Positions 7,950 through 18,459 are shown, counted from the first letter of the stretch. The stretch: 64,000 nt of DNA from Mycolicibacterium sp. CBMA 226 (GCF_009729075.1 NZ_VTGY01000033.1:1-64000), one strand, 5' to 3'. Made by a program: numbers and translations. Notes: a model not told the origin generated them from the sequence alone.

Positions 7950-8953
7950 CAGGCTCCCACCAGATCGAGACGGTGCGACGGACCCCCGAGCAGACGGTTC
8001 AGGTCCTTGATCGAGGAGTAGTAACGGTCCATCGGGTAGGTGATGTCCATGCCCATGCCGCCGTGCAGGTGGTGGCACAGCCGCATGGCCGGCGGAGCCT
8101 GCGAGGTCAGCCAGTAACCCAGGATCGCCAGATCCTCGGCAGCGTCGAGTCCCTCGGAGAGCCGCCACACCACGGACGTGGACACCAGATCGATTGTCCG
8201 CGAAGCGATGTAAACCTCGGACAGCTGCGCCGCCACAGTCTGGAAGGTGGACAGCGGGCGGCCGAACTGCTCGCGGGTCGCGGTGTAGTCGGCGGTGAGC
8301 CGCAGCGCCCCGGCCACCAGACCGGCACCGAAGGCGCCGATCATGGCCAGCGCCAGCTCGTTCACCCGGGTCACGGTGGCACCGGCCAGCACATCCTCGT
8401 CGGCGACCGCGACGTCGGCGAAAGTCACGACGTATTCGTCCGACCCGTTGGCGGTCGGCGTCTTCTCAACCGTCACACCGGCGGCCTGGGGCGACACGAC
8501 GACCACACCGCTGTCAGTGGTGACCAGCAGCCACTGCGCCGTTTCGGCATACGGCACACCGATTTTGGTGCCGTTGAGCTTGCCGCCTGCGTAGCTGGTC
8601 GACGGCTTCTCCGGCAGCTGGTTACCCGCCTCGTTCAGTGCGGCCGAGAGCACTGCGCCCTCGGCGACACCCGCGAGATACCGGTCCTGCTGCGCCTCGG
8701 TGGCCAGGTCGACCAGCGGCACCAGGGCGAGCCCGATGGTCGCCAGCGCCGGTCCGGTGGTGCCGCGCCGACCGATCTCGGTGAGTGCGGTGGCCGCCTC
8801 CAGCAGCCCCAGCCCGTCACCACCCAACCGGTCCGGCACCGTAAGCGCCACTACGCCACCGGAAACCAGTGCGTCCCAGGTGTTTTCCCGCTCCAGCACG
8901 GATGTCACCACATCAGCGACAGCCTGCTGCTCGGGGCTCGGTGTGAAATCCAC
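7949..8953 (-). CDS. chsE1: ChsE1 (FadE28), steroid acyl-CoA dehydrogenase subunit
   Basis: This 334-residue ACAD is the partner of ChsE2 and the counterpart of Rv3544c. The N-terminal helical domain is recognisable (MDFTPSPEQQAVADVV), as is a late helix TATREQFGRPLSTFQTV, typical of the smaller beta subunit of steroid ACADs. The start is GTG at 8953, with AGGAGG six to seven bases upstream. It lies 55 bp after cyp125 and overlaps chsE2, so it belongs to the cyp125 operon under KstR control. Confidence 0.92.
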   Translation of the reverse strand: MDFTPSPEQQAVADVVTSVLERENTWDALVSGGVVALTVPDRLGGDGLGLLEAATALTEIGRRGTTGPALATIGLALVPLVDLATEAQQDRYLAGVAEGAVLSAALNEAGNQLPEKPSTSYAGGKLNGTKIGVPYAETAQWLLVTTDSGVVVVSPQAAGVTVEKTPTANGSDEYVVTFADVAVADEDVLAGATVTRVNELALAMIGAFGAGLVAGALRLTADYTATREQFGRPLSTFQTVAAQLSEVYIASRTIDLVSTSVVWRLSEGLDAAEDLAILGYWLTSQAPPAMRLCHHLHGGMGMDITYPMDRYYSSIKDLNRLLGGPSHRLDLVGA

Positions 8954-9007
8954 CCGAATCCTCCTTGATTCGTGTTACCGGACTACTGCAGTCAGTTGCC
9001 GTCAGGC

Positions 9008-10276
9008 TCAGGGCTGATTTGCCGGCTCGCCGGCGGCGACGGGGCACTTACCCGTGTAGTCAACCTGCCAGTGCTTGATGCCGTTCAGCCAGCCCGACAT
9101 CAGCCGCTCGGGCTCGCCGATCGAGGCCAGGTCCGGCATGTGGTCGGCGATGGCGTTGAACATCAGGTTGATGGTCATGCGCGCCAGGTTGGCGCCGATG
9201 CAGTAGTGCGCGCCGGTGCCGCCGAAGCCGACGTGCTGGTTCGGCGTCCGCATGATGTTGAAGGTGTGCGGGTTCTCGAACACCTCTTCGTCGAAGTTGG
9301 CCGAACGGTAGGACATGACGACCCGCTCGCCCTTCTTGATCTTCACGCCGCCGAGCTCGGTGTCCTCCAGAGCGGTGCGCTGGAACGCGGTGACCGGCGT
9401 CGCCCAGCGGACGATCTCGTCGGCGGCCGACTCCGGGCGCTCCTTCTTGTACAGCTCCCACTGATCGGGGTTCTGGGAGAAGGCGATCATGCCGTGGGTG
9501 ATCGAGTTACGGGTGGTCTCGTTGCCGGCGACCGCCAGCATCACCACGAAGAAGCCGAATTCGTCGTCGGACAGCTTCTCGCCGTCGATATCGGCCTGCA
9601 CCAGCTGCGTGACGATGTCGTCGGTCGGGTTTTTCGACCGCTCGGCGGCCATACCCATGGCGTAGCTGATCAGCTCGAACGAGGACGCGGCCGGGTCGAT
9701 GTGCGCGTACTCCGGGTCCTCGCCTGCGGTCATCTCGTTGGACCAGTTGAACAGCTTGTCGCGGTCTTCCTGCGGCACGCCGAGGAGTCCGGCGATGGCC
9801 TGCAGCGGCAGCTCACAAGAGACCTGCTCGACGAAATCGCCGGTGCCGGAAGCGGCGGCGGTCTCGGCGATCTTCTGGGCCCGCTCGCTCAGCTCGGCCT
9901 GCAGGCGGCCGATGGCGCGCGGGGTGAAACCGCGGGAGATGATCTTGCGCAGCCGGGTGTGCTGCGGGGCGTCCATGTTCAGCAGCACGGCGCGCTGCAC
10001 GTCGACGGCCTCACGCGTCATGGCCTGCGGCCACACCGGAATCGCGCCATCGGGGGCACTGCCGAAGATGTCGTTGCGCTTCGACACCTCTTTGACGTCG
10101 TCGTAGCGGGTGACGAGCCAGTAGCCCTTGTCACCGAAGCCACCGGTGCCGCCAGGCACGTCCACCCAGTGGATCGGCTCGGACTTCCGTAGCTCGGCGA
10201 GCTCCTCGACGGGCAACCGCTCCACGTTGAGGTTCGCGTCCAACAAGTCGAGATCGGACGGGATCGGGCAGGGCAT
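9008..10276 (-). CDS. cyp125: CYP125, steroid C26(27)-monooxygenase
   Basis: This is a cytochrome P450 of 422 residues. The I-helix oxygen-binding motif reads AGNETTRNS and the haem loop is GFGGTGAHYCIG, with the axial Cys. Known role: it oxidises the terminal methyl of the cholesterol or cholestenone side chain to start its beta-oxidation. The ATG at 10276 follows AAGGAGACACC; an upstream in-frame codon at 10324 has no ribosome site. It heads the operon reading into chsE1 and is divergent from fadA5 across a KstR operator at 10410-10423. Other P450s such as CYP142 can do the same reaction, but the genomic context fits CYP125. Confidence 0.93.
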   Translation of the reverse strand: MPCPIPSDLDLLDANLNVERLPVEELAELRKSEPIHWVDVPGGTGGFGDKGYWLVTRYDDVKEVSKRNDIFGSAPDGAIPVWPQAMTREAVDVQRAVLLNMDAPQHTRLRKIISRGFTPRAIGRLQAELSERAQKIAETAAASGTGDFVEQVSCELPLQAIAGLLGVPQEDRDKLFNWSNEMTAGEDPEYAHIDPAASSFELISYAMGMAAERSKNPTDDIVTQLVQADIDGEKLSDDEFGFFVVMLAVAGNETTRNSITHGMIAFSQNPDQWELYKKERPESAADEIVRWATPVTAFQRTALEDTELGGVKIKKGERVVMSYRSANFDEEVFENPHTFNIMRTPNQHVGFGGTGAHYCIGANLARMTINLMFNAIADHMPDLASIGEPERLMSGWLNGIKHWQVDYTGKCPVAAGEPANQP

Positions 10277-10409
10277 GGTGTCTCCTTGGGGAATCCAACG
10301 CCTCAGAACCAGGTTCCGAGACAAATCCTTCTAGTTCGGCGTTGCGACCATTGAAACACGCCTTCACCGCAGATAAAAGGCACGTCCCGATCATTGCTTG
10401 TCAGAGTAA

Positions 10410-10423
10410 TGAAACGTGTTCTA
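10410..10423. promoter_or_regulatory. KstR operator between cyp125 and fadA5
   Basis: TGAAACGTGTTCTA matches the known KstR motif TnnAACnnGTTnnA at every fixed position. It lies 11 bp before the fadA5 start and about 130 bp before cyp125, so one operator can govern both divergent units. Confidence 0.85.
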
Positions 10424-10424
10424 G

Positions 10425-12102
<1,678 letters not shown>

Positions 12103-12123
12103 TCGCGAACCGAGAGCGCCGGC

Positions 12124-13038
12124 TCAAGCGTCGTGAATCTCGGCGATGTAGCCGCCGGGCCACTGGAGCATTGCGGTGGTTGTCGGTCCGCTCCGGATGC
12201 TCGGCGCCAGCACCCGTGCGCCGGCGGCGGTCGCCTTGGCGACGGTGGCAGCGACGTCACTCACGCGATACCCCGCCACCTCACGCCCATACGGGTACGG
12301 CAGGTGTCCATCAGTCACCGCCACCTGTGTGTTTCCGAACGTCGAGCTGATCGCAATCTTGCGAAAGGTGCTGCCGGGCTTGCCGATCAGCACTCCATCG
12401 GCAGTGGCGGTATCGGAATCCACGTGGCCGCCGGTGAACGTGAGGTACGACTTCAAGAACGCCTCCACCGCGTCTGCCGAGAGGTAGATCCGGTTGTCGG
12501 GCACCGTCGTCAGCACCGGGTAATTGGGCGCTGTGGTGTGCCAGTAGAGCTGTGTGTTCACGCCTCCGGGGAACTGGATCACCGCATCGCGTCCGATCGG
12601 GTCCGGAAACGGTGCCACCACGACATCCGCGCCGGCGTCGCGCGCCTTCGCGACACCGGCGTCGAAGTCCGCCATCAGCCAACCGGTGCGCTCGGCGCCG
12701 AACGGGTAGGGCACCGGGCCGGTGAAGTCGAACGCGGAGATCGTGCCCACCGGGGACCGGATCAGTTGCGATTTGGCCTGGCTCGGCGTCGGCGTGACAT
12801 CGACCAGCGCCTGACTGGAGGCAGTGCCGCCGAACGTGGCCAGCCAACTGGTGACGAACGCGTCGAGCTGCCCGGGCAGCACGTACACGTGCACCGAGTC
12901 GTACTGCGGCCCCACGCCTTGACTGGCGGGGACGGTACTGGTCGGCGCCGGAGCGTGCGCCCCGCCGCACCCGGCAGTCGCCGATATGGCGAGAACGACC
13001 GCGGCCCAGGACAAGCGTTTCCAGGAAAGTTCCGTCAC
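12124..13038 (-). CDS. Putative lipoprotein with two VOC (glyoxalase-like) domains
   Basis: This protein has 304 residues from the GTG at 13038. It opens with a basic start (WKR), a hydrophobic stretch and TAGC, a weak lipobox, so it is probably exported and lipid-anchored. Two similar halves follow (about 45-165 and 175-300), each ending in a VOC-like strand pattern (VAPFPDPIGRDAVIQFPGG and LAPSIRSGPTTTAMLQWPGG). An ATG at 13107 would put 23 charged residues before the signal sequence, which is why I prefer the GTG, although its ribosome site is weak. No metal-ligand set is certain. Extracytoplasmic VOC proteins are uncommon and function is unknown. It converges on ddn. Confidence 0.75.
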   Translation of the reverse strand: MTELSWKRLSWAAVVLAISATAGCGGAHAPAPTSTVPASQGVGPQYDSVHVYVLPGQLDAFVTSWLATFGGTASSQALVDVTPTPSQAKSQLIRSPVGTISAFDFTGPVPYPFGAERTGWLMADFDAGVAKARDAGADVVVAPFPDPIGRDAVIQFPGGVNTQLYWHTTAPNYPVLTTVPDNRIYLSADAVEAFLKSYLTFTGGHVDSDTATADGVLIGKPGSTFRKIAISSTFGNTQVAVTDGHLPYPYGREVAGYRVSDVAATVAKATAAGARVLAPSIRSGPTTTAMLQWPGGYIAEIHDA

Positions 13039-13153
13039 GCCCTCTGTATATCGGACTGTGCGTAGATGAGCCGGATCCCCGTACCGCCGCACGTCCGGGT
13101 CATGCACTGCCCTACCCTCCGCAGTAGACGCGGGCGTTCAGATAGGAGACAAC

Positions 13154-14002
13154 GTGCAGTCGAATGAACTCACTTACGCCGTGGTCGGCGCTACCGGCGC
13201 GACGGGTGGCGCAGTGACGGCTGCGCTCCTCGAGCGCGGCGCACAGGTGCGGGCGATCGCCCGTAACCCGCAATCCAGCCGGGCACAAGAACTTTCACAA
13301 CAAGGTGTCGACGTGGTCGCTGCCGACCTTGCTGACGAGGACGCGCTCGGTCGTGCCTTCACCGGTGTCGCCGGCGTCTTCGCGATCACGACCCCATTCG
13401 AAGAGGGCCCGGGCGCCGAGGTGGCCCAGGGCATGCACATCATCGCTGCGGCGAAACGGGCAGAAGTACCGCATCTGGTCTTCTCGTCGGTATCCGACGC
13501 TGACCGCCATACGGGAATCCCGCATTTCGACAGCAAGGCCGAAATCGAAGCTGCCCTGGTCCAGTCCGGTGTGCCGTACACGATCGTCGGACCCAGCTAC
13601 TTCTACGACAACATGCTCGGCGGCCTCGACGACCTGCGAGCCGGCATCTTCACGCTGCCGATTCCGGCCGACGTGCCACTGCAACAGCTTTCGCGACGCG
13701 ACCTCGGCCGGTTTGTCGCCACCACGCTGCTCGATCCAGAACGCTTCATCGGAGTTCGCATCGATGTGGCCTCCGATGCGCCGACGCCGCAGCACATGGT
13801 CGCGGCATTGACGCAGAAACTGGGACGCCCCATCGAGTTGGTGACGCTGGACCCTGCGCAGATCGGTTCGCCGGACATGCGCGCGATGTACACATATCTG
13901 TCCGAGCACGGCTACAGCGCCGACGTCGTCCGGCTTCGGCACGATTACCCGACCGTCAACTGGCAGCGCTTCGAAGACTGGCTCGACGAAATCCAGTTCT
14001 GA
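13154..14002 (+). CDS. NmrA/SDR-type NAD(P)-binding protein
   Basis: This 282-residue protein starts with the dinucleotide-binding loop VVGATGATGGAVTAAL (Gly-rich, atypical-SDR style) and has the NmrA/NAD(P)H-quinone-reductase-like pattern: HLVFSSVSDADRH, SGVPYTIVGPSYFYDNML and a C-terminal VNWQRFEDWLDE. There is no YxxxK catalytic pair of classical SDRs, so it may be a sensor or an atypical reductase. The start is GTG at 13154 with TAGGAGA upstream. It is transcribed alone, ending at a strong hairpin (14034-14064). It has no obvious link to steroid catabolism. Confidence 0.85.
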   Translation: MQSNELTYAVVGATGATGGAVTAALLERGAQVRAIARNPQSSRAQELSQQGVDVVAADLADEDALGRAFTGVAGVFAITTPFEEGPGAEVAQGMHIIAAAKRAEVPHLVFSSVSDADRHTGIPHFDSKAEIEAALVQSGVPYTIVGPSYFYDNMLGGLDDLRAGIFTLPIPADVPLQQLSRRDLGRFVATTLLDPERFIGVRIDVASDAPTPQHMVAALTQKLGRPIELVTLDPAQIGSPDMRAMYTYLSEHGYSADVVRLRHDYPTVNWQRFEDWLDEIQF

Positions 14003-14033
14003 GGTCGGCGGTCCGGGGACCGCATCCGAGAGG

Positions 14034-14064
14034 CTCCCCCAGAACGACTTATGTTCTGGGGGAG
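14034..14064. terminator. 12-bp-stem hairpin after the NmrA-type gene
   Basis: CTCCCCCAGAAC (14034-14045) pairs perfectly with GTTCTGGGGGAG (14053-14064) around a 7-base loop, 32 bp past the stop codon. There is no T run, as is usual for mycobacterial terminators. Confidence 0.65.
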
Positions 14065-14105
14065 CTGAACGGAATCAGGGCCACACCGGCGTCGTTGTCG
14101 CTGGT

Positions 14106-15023
14106 ATGCCGACTGGAGTTGTGCTCGACCCCGACCGTAGTTCCGCCAATCATGTCGCAGCCGCGATCGACCAGGCCCGCCGCGCCTACAACGCCGGCGT
14201 GGGCCAAGTGTGGATAGCCCAGCAGTTCGACCACGACGCCATCTCGCTGGCCGGATATGTCGGGGCCGCAGTGCCAGGCCTTGCCGTCGGCACCTTCGTC
14301 GTACCGATCAACCCGCGCCACCCACTGACTCTCGCCTCCCAGGCGCTGACCGCCCAGGCGGCCACCGGCGGGAACTTCAGCCTCGGCCTCGGTCTGGGGG
14401 CGCATGCTCCCGAGCAGATTGCTTTCGGAACCGCGTGGCCGAACACCATCGGCCGACTGCGCGAACACCTGCTGATCCTCCGATCGATCCTGGACACCGG
14501 CACCGTCGACTTCCATGGCGAAGAATTCACCGCCGCCCCGCAGCTTCCGGTGACGGTCGCCGGCGGCACTCCCCTGCCGGTGTACGTCGCAGCCATGGGG
14601 CCCAAGGCATTACGCGTGACGGGGGAACTGGCAGACGGCACGCTGCCTTATCTCGCCGGCCCGCGCACCGTCGAGGAATTCATCGTGCCGACCATCACCG
14701 CAGCAGCGACCGCGGCCGGCAGGCGCGCACCGAAGGTGATCGCCGCGGTACCCGTGCTGGTGACCGACGACATCGATGAAGGCCGGACCCGCGCCGCCGA
14801 GGCCCTCGAGTTCTACGCGACCATCCCGTCGTACGCGCGGGTGATCGAACGGGAGGGCGTGGACTCCATCATCGACCTCGCGGCGGTCGGCACCGCCGCC
14901 CAGGTGTCTGCACAACTGCGCCGCTACCTCGCTGCGGGTGCAACCGACATCGTGCTCAGCCCCCTCGTACGCACGGGCATCGCAGCGCTGGAACCGATCT
15001 GGGATGTCGCCGCGGCCATATAA
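14106..15023 (+). CDS. F420-dependent LLM-class oxidoreductase
   Basis: This 305-residue luciferase-like (TIM-barrel) protein has ATGGNFSLGLGLGAHAPEQIAFG, the region that marks F420-binding LLM enzymes, followed by RLREHLLILRSIL and a C-terminal domain with AAAGATDIVLSP. Substrate unknown. The ATG at 14106 lacks a strong ribosome site and follows a hairpin by 40 bp. It is the second F420-type gene in this stretch after ddn, but it is not in an operon with it. The next gene has its own palindromic operator, so this one is probably a separate unit. Confidence 0.83.
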   Translation: MPTGVVLDPDRSSANHVAAAIDQARRAYNAGVGQVWIAQQFDHDAISLAGYVGAAVPGLAVGTFVVPINPRHPLTLASQALTAQAATGGNFSLGLGLGAHAPEQIAFGTAWPNTIGRLREHLLILRSILDTGTVDFHGEEFTAAPQLPVTVAGGTPLPVYVAAMGPKALRVTGELADGTLPYLAGPRTVEEFIVPTITAAATAAGRRAPKVIAAVPVLVTDDIDEGRTRAAEALEFYATIPSYARVIEREGVDSIIDLAAVGTAAQVSAQLRRYLAAGATDIVLSPLVRTGIAALEPIWDVAAAI

Positions 15024-15131
15024 GTCCACCGACCATGAGCAGACTGACCGGTCACATCACCGTGAAGACGGTTGGCGGCGTTGCCGGATGAGTAGCGGCT
15101 CGCACGCTCGAACGACAGCCATTGACCGCAG

Positions 15132-15168
15132 GCTCAAATAATGGATACAATGTATCCATTATTTGAGC
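15132..15168. promoter_or_regulatory. 37-bp near-perfect palindrome, probable operator of the amidohydrolase gene
   Basis: Two exact 18-base arms, GCTCAAATAATGGATACA (15132-15149) and its reverse complement (15151-15168), flank a single A. It is centred about 75 bp before the amidohydrolase ATG, in an AT-rich pocket of a GC-rich genome. The inner TGGATACA-n-TGTATCCA resembles operators of GntR/FadR-type regulators (inference). No regulator gene lies next to it. A hairpin role cannot be excluded. Confidence 0.7.
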
Positions 15169-15225
15169 GGCCGGCAGCACGATCCGTCGCCGACTTCCCA
15201 GCGAAAGCGCGACAGGAGACGAACG

Positions 15226-16653
15226 ATGACGCGAACACTGTTGCGCGGCGCGCGAGTGGTGACCATGGCACCCCATCGCCCGGACAGCGAGGCGGCAGAC
15301 GTCCTCATCGAGGGAGGTCGGATCGCGGCGATCGCCGAACGCCTCGACCCGGCCGGCGCCGAAGTCGTCGAACTCACTGACCGCATCGTGATCCCCGGAC
15401 TCGTCAATGCCCACCTACACACCTGGCAGAGCGCACTACGGTTCGCCGGCGGCGACTGGTCGCTGCTGGAGTACCTGGCCCACACTCACGGGCACGTCGC
15501 CCGCCGATACACCCCTGACGACATGCACATCGGGACGCTTGCCGGGGCGTTGAATCAAATCAATTGCGGTACAACGACAATAGGCGACTGGTGTCACAAC
15601 TGCCTGACGCCCGAACACGCCGACGCTGCCATCGACGCACTGAACGCCGCGGGAATCCGGGCGGTCTTCTTTCACGGCACACCGCACGGCGGCCCGACAA
15701 AACCGCATGACACGCGCGAAGTCGATCGACTCATCCACGGCCCCCTTGCCAACTCCAGACTCCTCACCCCGGGCATGGCGATCAAGGGCCCTCAGCTGTC
15801 GGCACCCGACACAGTGATCGCCGACCTGACGGCCGCCGTCGAGCGCGGCGTGATCGCATCGATGCACCAGAGCGCCGGCGGACCCGCACCGGGCTGGAAT
15901 GCCGTTGGCGCAGCGGGCTTGTGGGGGCCGCACGCCAACATCGTGCACGGCACCGGCCTGACCGACGAATGGGTCAAGAAGCTCGCCGATGCCGGAGTCA
16001 GTTTCACCTCAACACCCGAAAACGAACTCGGGCAAGGACATTGCACGGCGATCACCGAACAGTTGCTGCGGGCCGGGGCGGCGCCATCGCTGGGTACGGA
16101 CACCGAAACCGCGGTCTCCGGTGAAGTTCTCATCGCCGCCCGGATCACCTTGGCCCGGTACCGCGGACTGGTGCATGACCAGGAGCTGCGGCGGACCGGA
16201 CTGAGCGCGCCGACGGTCGCAGCAACCAGCAAGCAGGCCCTGTCCTGGGCAACCGTGCACGGTGCACACGCCCTCGGGCTCGCCGATCGTATCGGCCACC
16301 TCGCACCTGGCATGCAAGCCGACCTGGTCGTTATCGACGCCCGGGCACTCAACCTGTGGCCGGCCCATGACGCGATCGCTGCGGCCTTGCACGCCAGTAC
16401 CTCGAATATCGAAGCGGTCATGGTCGCCGGAAATTGGCGCAAACGCTGCCACGCTCTGGTCGACGCGGATGTCGACGACGTCAGAGACCAACTGCAGCAC
16501 TCGGGCGAACGATTCAGTCGCAAGCTCCGTGCCACCGGGCCGGTGGCGGCCACCCGGCGCCGCGTGGTGCGCACCGTCGTACACCGACACCTCCGTCGCC
16601 AATCGCGCTCCGGCAGCGCCTTGCCGCCGACATCCGTCGAAGCGCCGCACTAA
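15226..16653 (+). CDS. Metal-dependent amidohydrolase (cytosine/guanine/triazine deaminase-like)
   Basis: This 475-residue protein belongs to the cyclic amidohydrolase superfamily. Metal ligands can be seen as HLH in NAHLHTWQ, His in SMHQSAGG, His in VHGTGLTD and Asp in LGTDTE, the set used by AtzA/TrzN, 8-oxoguanine deaminase and SAH/MTA deaminases. The C-terminal 50 residues are basic and atypical. The start is the ATG at 15226 after ACAGGAGACGAACG; an earlier codon at 15163 lies inside the palindrome. It is under a strikingly symmetric operator and ends at a terminator hairpin, so it is a single regulated transcription unit. The substrate cannot be decided by eye. Confidence 0.85.
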   Translation: MTRTLLRGARVVTMAPHRPDSEAADVLIEGGRIAAIAERLDPAGAEVVELTDRIVIPGLVNAHLHTWQSALRFAGGDWSLLEYLAHTHGHVARRYTPDDMHIGTLAGALNQINCGTTTIGDWCHNCLTPEHADAAIDALNAAGIRAVFFHGTPHGGPTKPHDTREVDRLIHGPLANSRLLTPGMAIKGPQLSAPDTVIADLTAAVERGVIASMHQSAGGPAPGWNAVGAAGLWGPHANIVHGTGLTDEWVKKLADAGVSFTSTPENELGQGHCTAITEQLLRAGAAPSLGTDTETAVSGEVLIAARITLARYRGLVHDQELRRTGLSAPTVAATSKQALSWATVHGAHALGLADRIGHLAPGMQADLVVIDARALNLWPAHDAIAAALHASTSNIEAVMVAGNWRKRCHALVDADVDDVRDQLQHSGERFSRKLRATGPVAATRRRVVRTVVHRHLRRQSRSGSALPPTSVEAPH

Positions 16654-16656
16654 AAC

Positions 16657-16695
16657 GAAGCGTCCCCACAAGGTGATTCCCCGTGGGGACGCTTT
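16657..16695. terminator. 12-bp-stem hairpin between convergent genes
   Basis: AAGCGTCCCCAC (16658-16669) pairs with GTGGGGACGCTT (16683-16694) around a 13-base loop. It lies between the stop of the amidohydrolase gene and the stop of the convergent SDR gene and could terminate both. Confidence 0.65.
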
Positions 16696-16706
16696 CGATC
16701 GTGCCG

Positions 16707-17624
16707 TTACGAGCCGTAGACCGGAACTGCGGGCCGTGCCTTGGCAAGCAGGTCGGCGACCACCGGGCCCAGCTCGGCCGGATCCCACTTGGCACCCTTG
16801 TCGATCTCCGGACCGTGTGCCCAGCCCTCGGCGACGCGAATCTTGCCGCCCTCGAGCTCGAAAACCTTTCCGGTGACGTCACGCGACTCGACACTGCCGA
16901 GCCAGACCACCAGCGGCGAGATGTTCTCGGGCGCCATGGCATCGAAGGCCTGGTCCTGAGTGGCCATCATGTCCGCGAAGACCGTCTCGGTCATGCGGGT
17001 GCGGGCCGACGGCGCGATGGCGTTGGCCGTGACGCCGTAGCGGCCCATCTCGGTCGCAGCGACCAGCGTCAGCGCCGCGATGCCGGCCTTGGCGGCGCTG
17101 TAGGTGGCCTGGCCGACGCTGCCCTGCAGACCGGCGCCCGAGCTGGTGTTGATGATGCGGGCATTGAGAGTGTCCGGGCCGGCCTCTCCGCTTTTAACCT
17201 TGGCCCGCCAGTACGCGGCGGCGTGCTTCATGGTCGCGAAGTGCCCCTTGAGGTGCACCGCGGTGACGGCGTCGAATTCATCCTCGGTGGCGTTGGCGAA
17301 CATGCGGTCGCGGACGATGCCGGCGTTGTTCACGAGAACGTGTAGGTCGCCGTATGTATCAACGGCCTGCTGGATCAGCGCCGCGGCCTGGTTCCAGTCG
17401 GCGACGTTCGAGCCGTTGGCGACGGCCTCGCCACCGGCCGCGACGATCTCGTCGACCACGTTCTGTGCGGCGCTACCACCGCCGCCGGGCGAACCGTCCA
17501 GGCCGACACCGATGTCGTTGACCACGACGCGGGCGCCTTCCGCGGCGAACGCGAGCGCGTGCTCACGCCCGATTCCGCCACCGGCACCCGTCACGATGAC
17601 CACGCGGCCGTCGAGCAATCCCAT
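16707..17624 (-). CDS. SDR family oxidoreductase of the HIP-catabolic cluster (Rv3548c-like)
   Basis: This is a 305-residue classical SDR. The cofactor loop is TGAGGGIG (about 12-19), followed by NNAG and the catalytic pattern with INTSS and YSAAK. The long insert and C-terminal extension ending VPVYGS resemble the HSD17B4-type subgroup. It corresponds to Rv3548c by position, second gene after the KstR2 operator at 18418. The ATG at 17624 follows GGGAGAG. The precise steroid-fragment substrate is not established; a 3-hydroxyacyl-CoA dehydrogenase role is plausible. It lies 13 bp after the preceding SDR gene, in one operon. Confidence 0.88.
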   Translation of the reverse strand: MGLLDGRVVIVTGAGGGIGREHALAFAAEGARVVVNDIGVGLDGSPGGGGSAAQNVVDEIVAAGGEAVANGSNVADWNQAAALIQQAVDTYGDLHVLVNNAGIVRDRMFANATEDEFDAVTAVHLKGHFATMKHAAAYWRAKVKSGEAGPDTLNARIINTSSGAGLQGSVGQATYSAAKAGIAALTLVAATEMGRYGVTANAIAPSARTRMTETVFADMMATQDQAFDAMAPENISPLVVWLGSVESRDVTGKVFELEGGKIRVAEGWAHGPEIDKGAKWDPAELGPVVADLLAKARPAVPVYGS

Positions 17625-17637
17625 TTGATCTCTCCCT

Positions 17638-18402
17638 TTACTTGTTGGCGCTGGACGCTTCGAGATAGTGCGGCGGCTCGCCGCCGCCGTGCACTTCGAG
17701 GGACGCACCGCTGACGTACGACGCGGCCTCGGAGGCCAAAAATGCTGCGGCCCAGCCGATATCGGTGGGTTTGGCCAGCCGCTTCAGCGGCACCGTCGCG
17801 GCGACGGCGGCGACCGACTCAGCGTCGCCGTAGAAGAGTTCGGACTGCTCGGTCTCGACCATGCCGACGATGACGGAGTTCACCCGGACCTTGGGCGACC
17901 ATTCGACGGCGAGCGTCGTGGTCAGGCTGTCGATGCCGGCCTTGGCGGCGCCATAGGCACCGGTTCCCGGTGTGGGGCGATGGGCACTGACGCTGGAGAT
18001 GTTGACGATCACTCCGCCGGAGCCCTGCTGCTGCATCACCGCGTTGGCGTGGGTCGAAACCAGCAGCGGCGCAATCAGGTTGAGCTCGATGATCTTGGTG
18101 CTGAATTTGGCCGACGCATCGGCGGCCAACGCGAACGGCGAGCCGCCGGCATTGTTGACCACGACGTCCAGCCGGCCGTGCTTGGCGACGATGGCGTCGA
18201 TCATGGCCTTGACCGCGGCGTCGTCCCGAACGTCGCAGGCGTGGAACTCGTACGGCAAGCCCTCGACCTCGCGCCGGGCGCAGGTGATCACGGTGGCGCC
18301 CTGCTCGGCGAAGACCGCACTGATGCCGGCGCCGACGCCGCGCACACCGCCGGTGACCAGCACCACGCGACCGGCCAATTGCAGATTGATTCCAGCAGTC
18401 AC
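17638..18402 (-). CDS. SDR family oxidoreductase (Rv3549c-like)
   Basis: This protein has 254 residues from a GTG at 18402. It is a classical SDR: TGGVRGVGAGI cofactor loop, NNAGG, NISSVSAHRP and YGAAK catalytic block. The open frame runs far upstream through the antisense of echA20, but the KstR2 operator at 18418-18431 and the family length fix the start near 18402. It corresponds to Rv3549c, divergent from echA20 and followed by the Rv3548c-like gene. Probably a dehydrogenase of HIP degradation intermediates; substrate unproven. Confidence 0.88.
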   Translation of the reverse strand: MTAGINLQLAGRVVLVTGGVRGVGAGISAVFAEQGATVITCARREVEGLPYEFHACDVRDDAAVKAMIDAIVAKHGRLDVVVNNAGGSPFALAADASAKFSTKIIELNLIAPLLVSTHANAVMQQQGSGGVIVNISSVSAHRPTPGTGAYGAAKAGIDSLTTTLAVEWSPKVRVNSVIVGMVETEQSELFYGDAESVAAVAATVPLKRLAKPTDIGWAAAFLASEAASYVSGASLEVHGGGEPPHYLEASSANK

Positions 18403-18417
18403 TGTGCTAGCGTACCA

Positions 18418-18431
18418 AGCAAGTGCTTGCT
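18418..18431. promoter_or_regulatory. KstR2 operator between the SDR pair and echA20
   Basis: AGCAAGTGCTTGCT fits AnCAAGnnCTTGnT exactly; the arms extend to AAGCAAG/CTTGCTT. It lies 15 bp before the SDR start and 28 bp before the echA20 start, suited to repress both divergent units. Confidence 0.88.
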
Positions 18432-18459
18432 TAGGTACCCGTCCCCCAGGAAGTGACTG

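Noticed and set aside
5904-8021. 705-codon open frame on the plus strand
   Set aside because: It lies wholly antisense to chsH2 and chsE2, is rich in His/Arg/Gly/Val as expected of GC-rich antisense translation, and has no domain or ribosome site.
15023-16657. Terminal inverted repeats of a mobile element around the amidohydrolase
   Set aside because: The 37-bp palindrome is a single centred structure and the hairpin at 16657 is unrelated to it. No transposase or target duplication is present.
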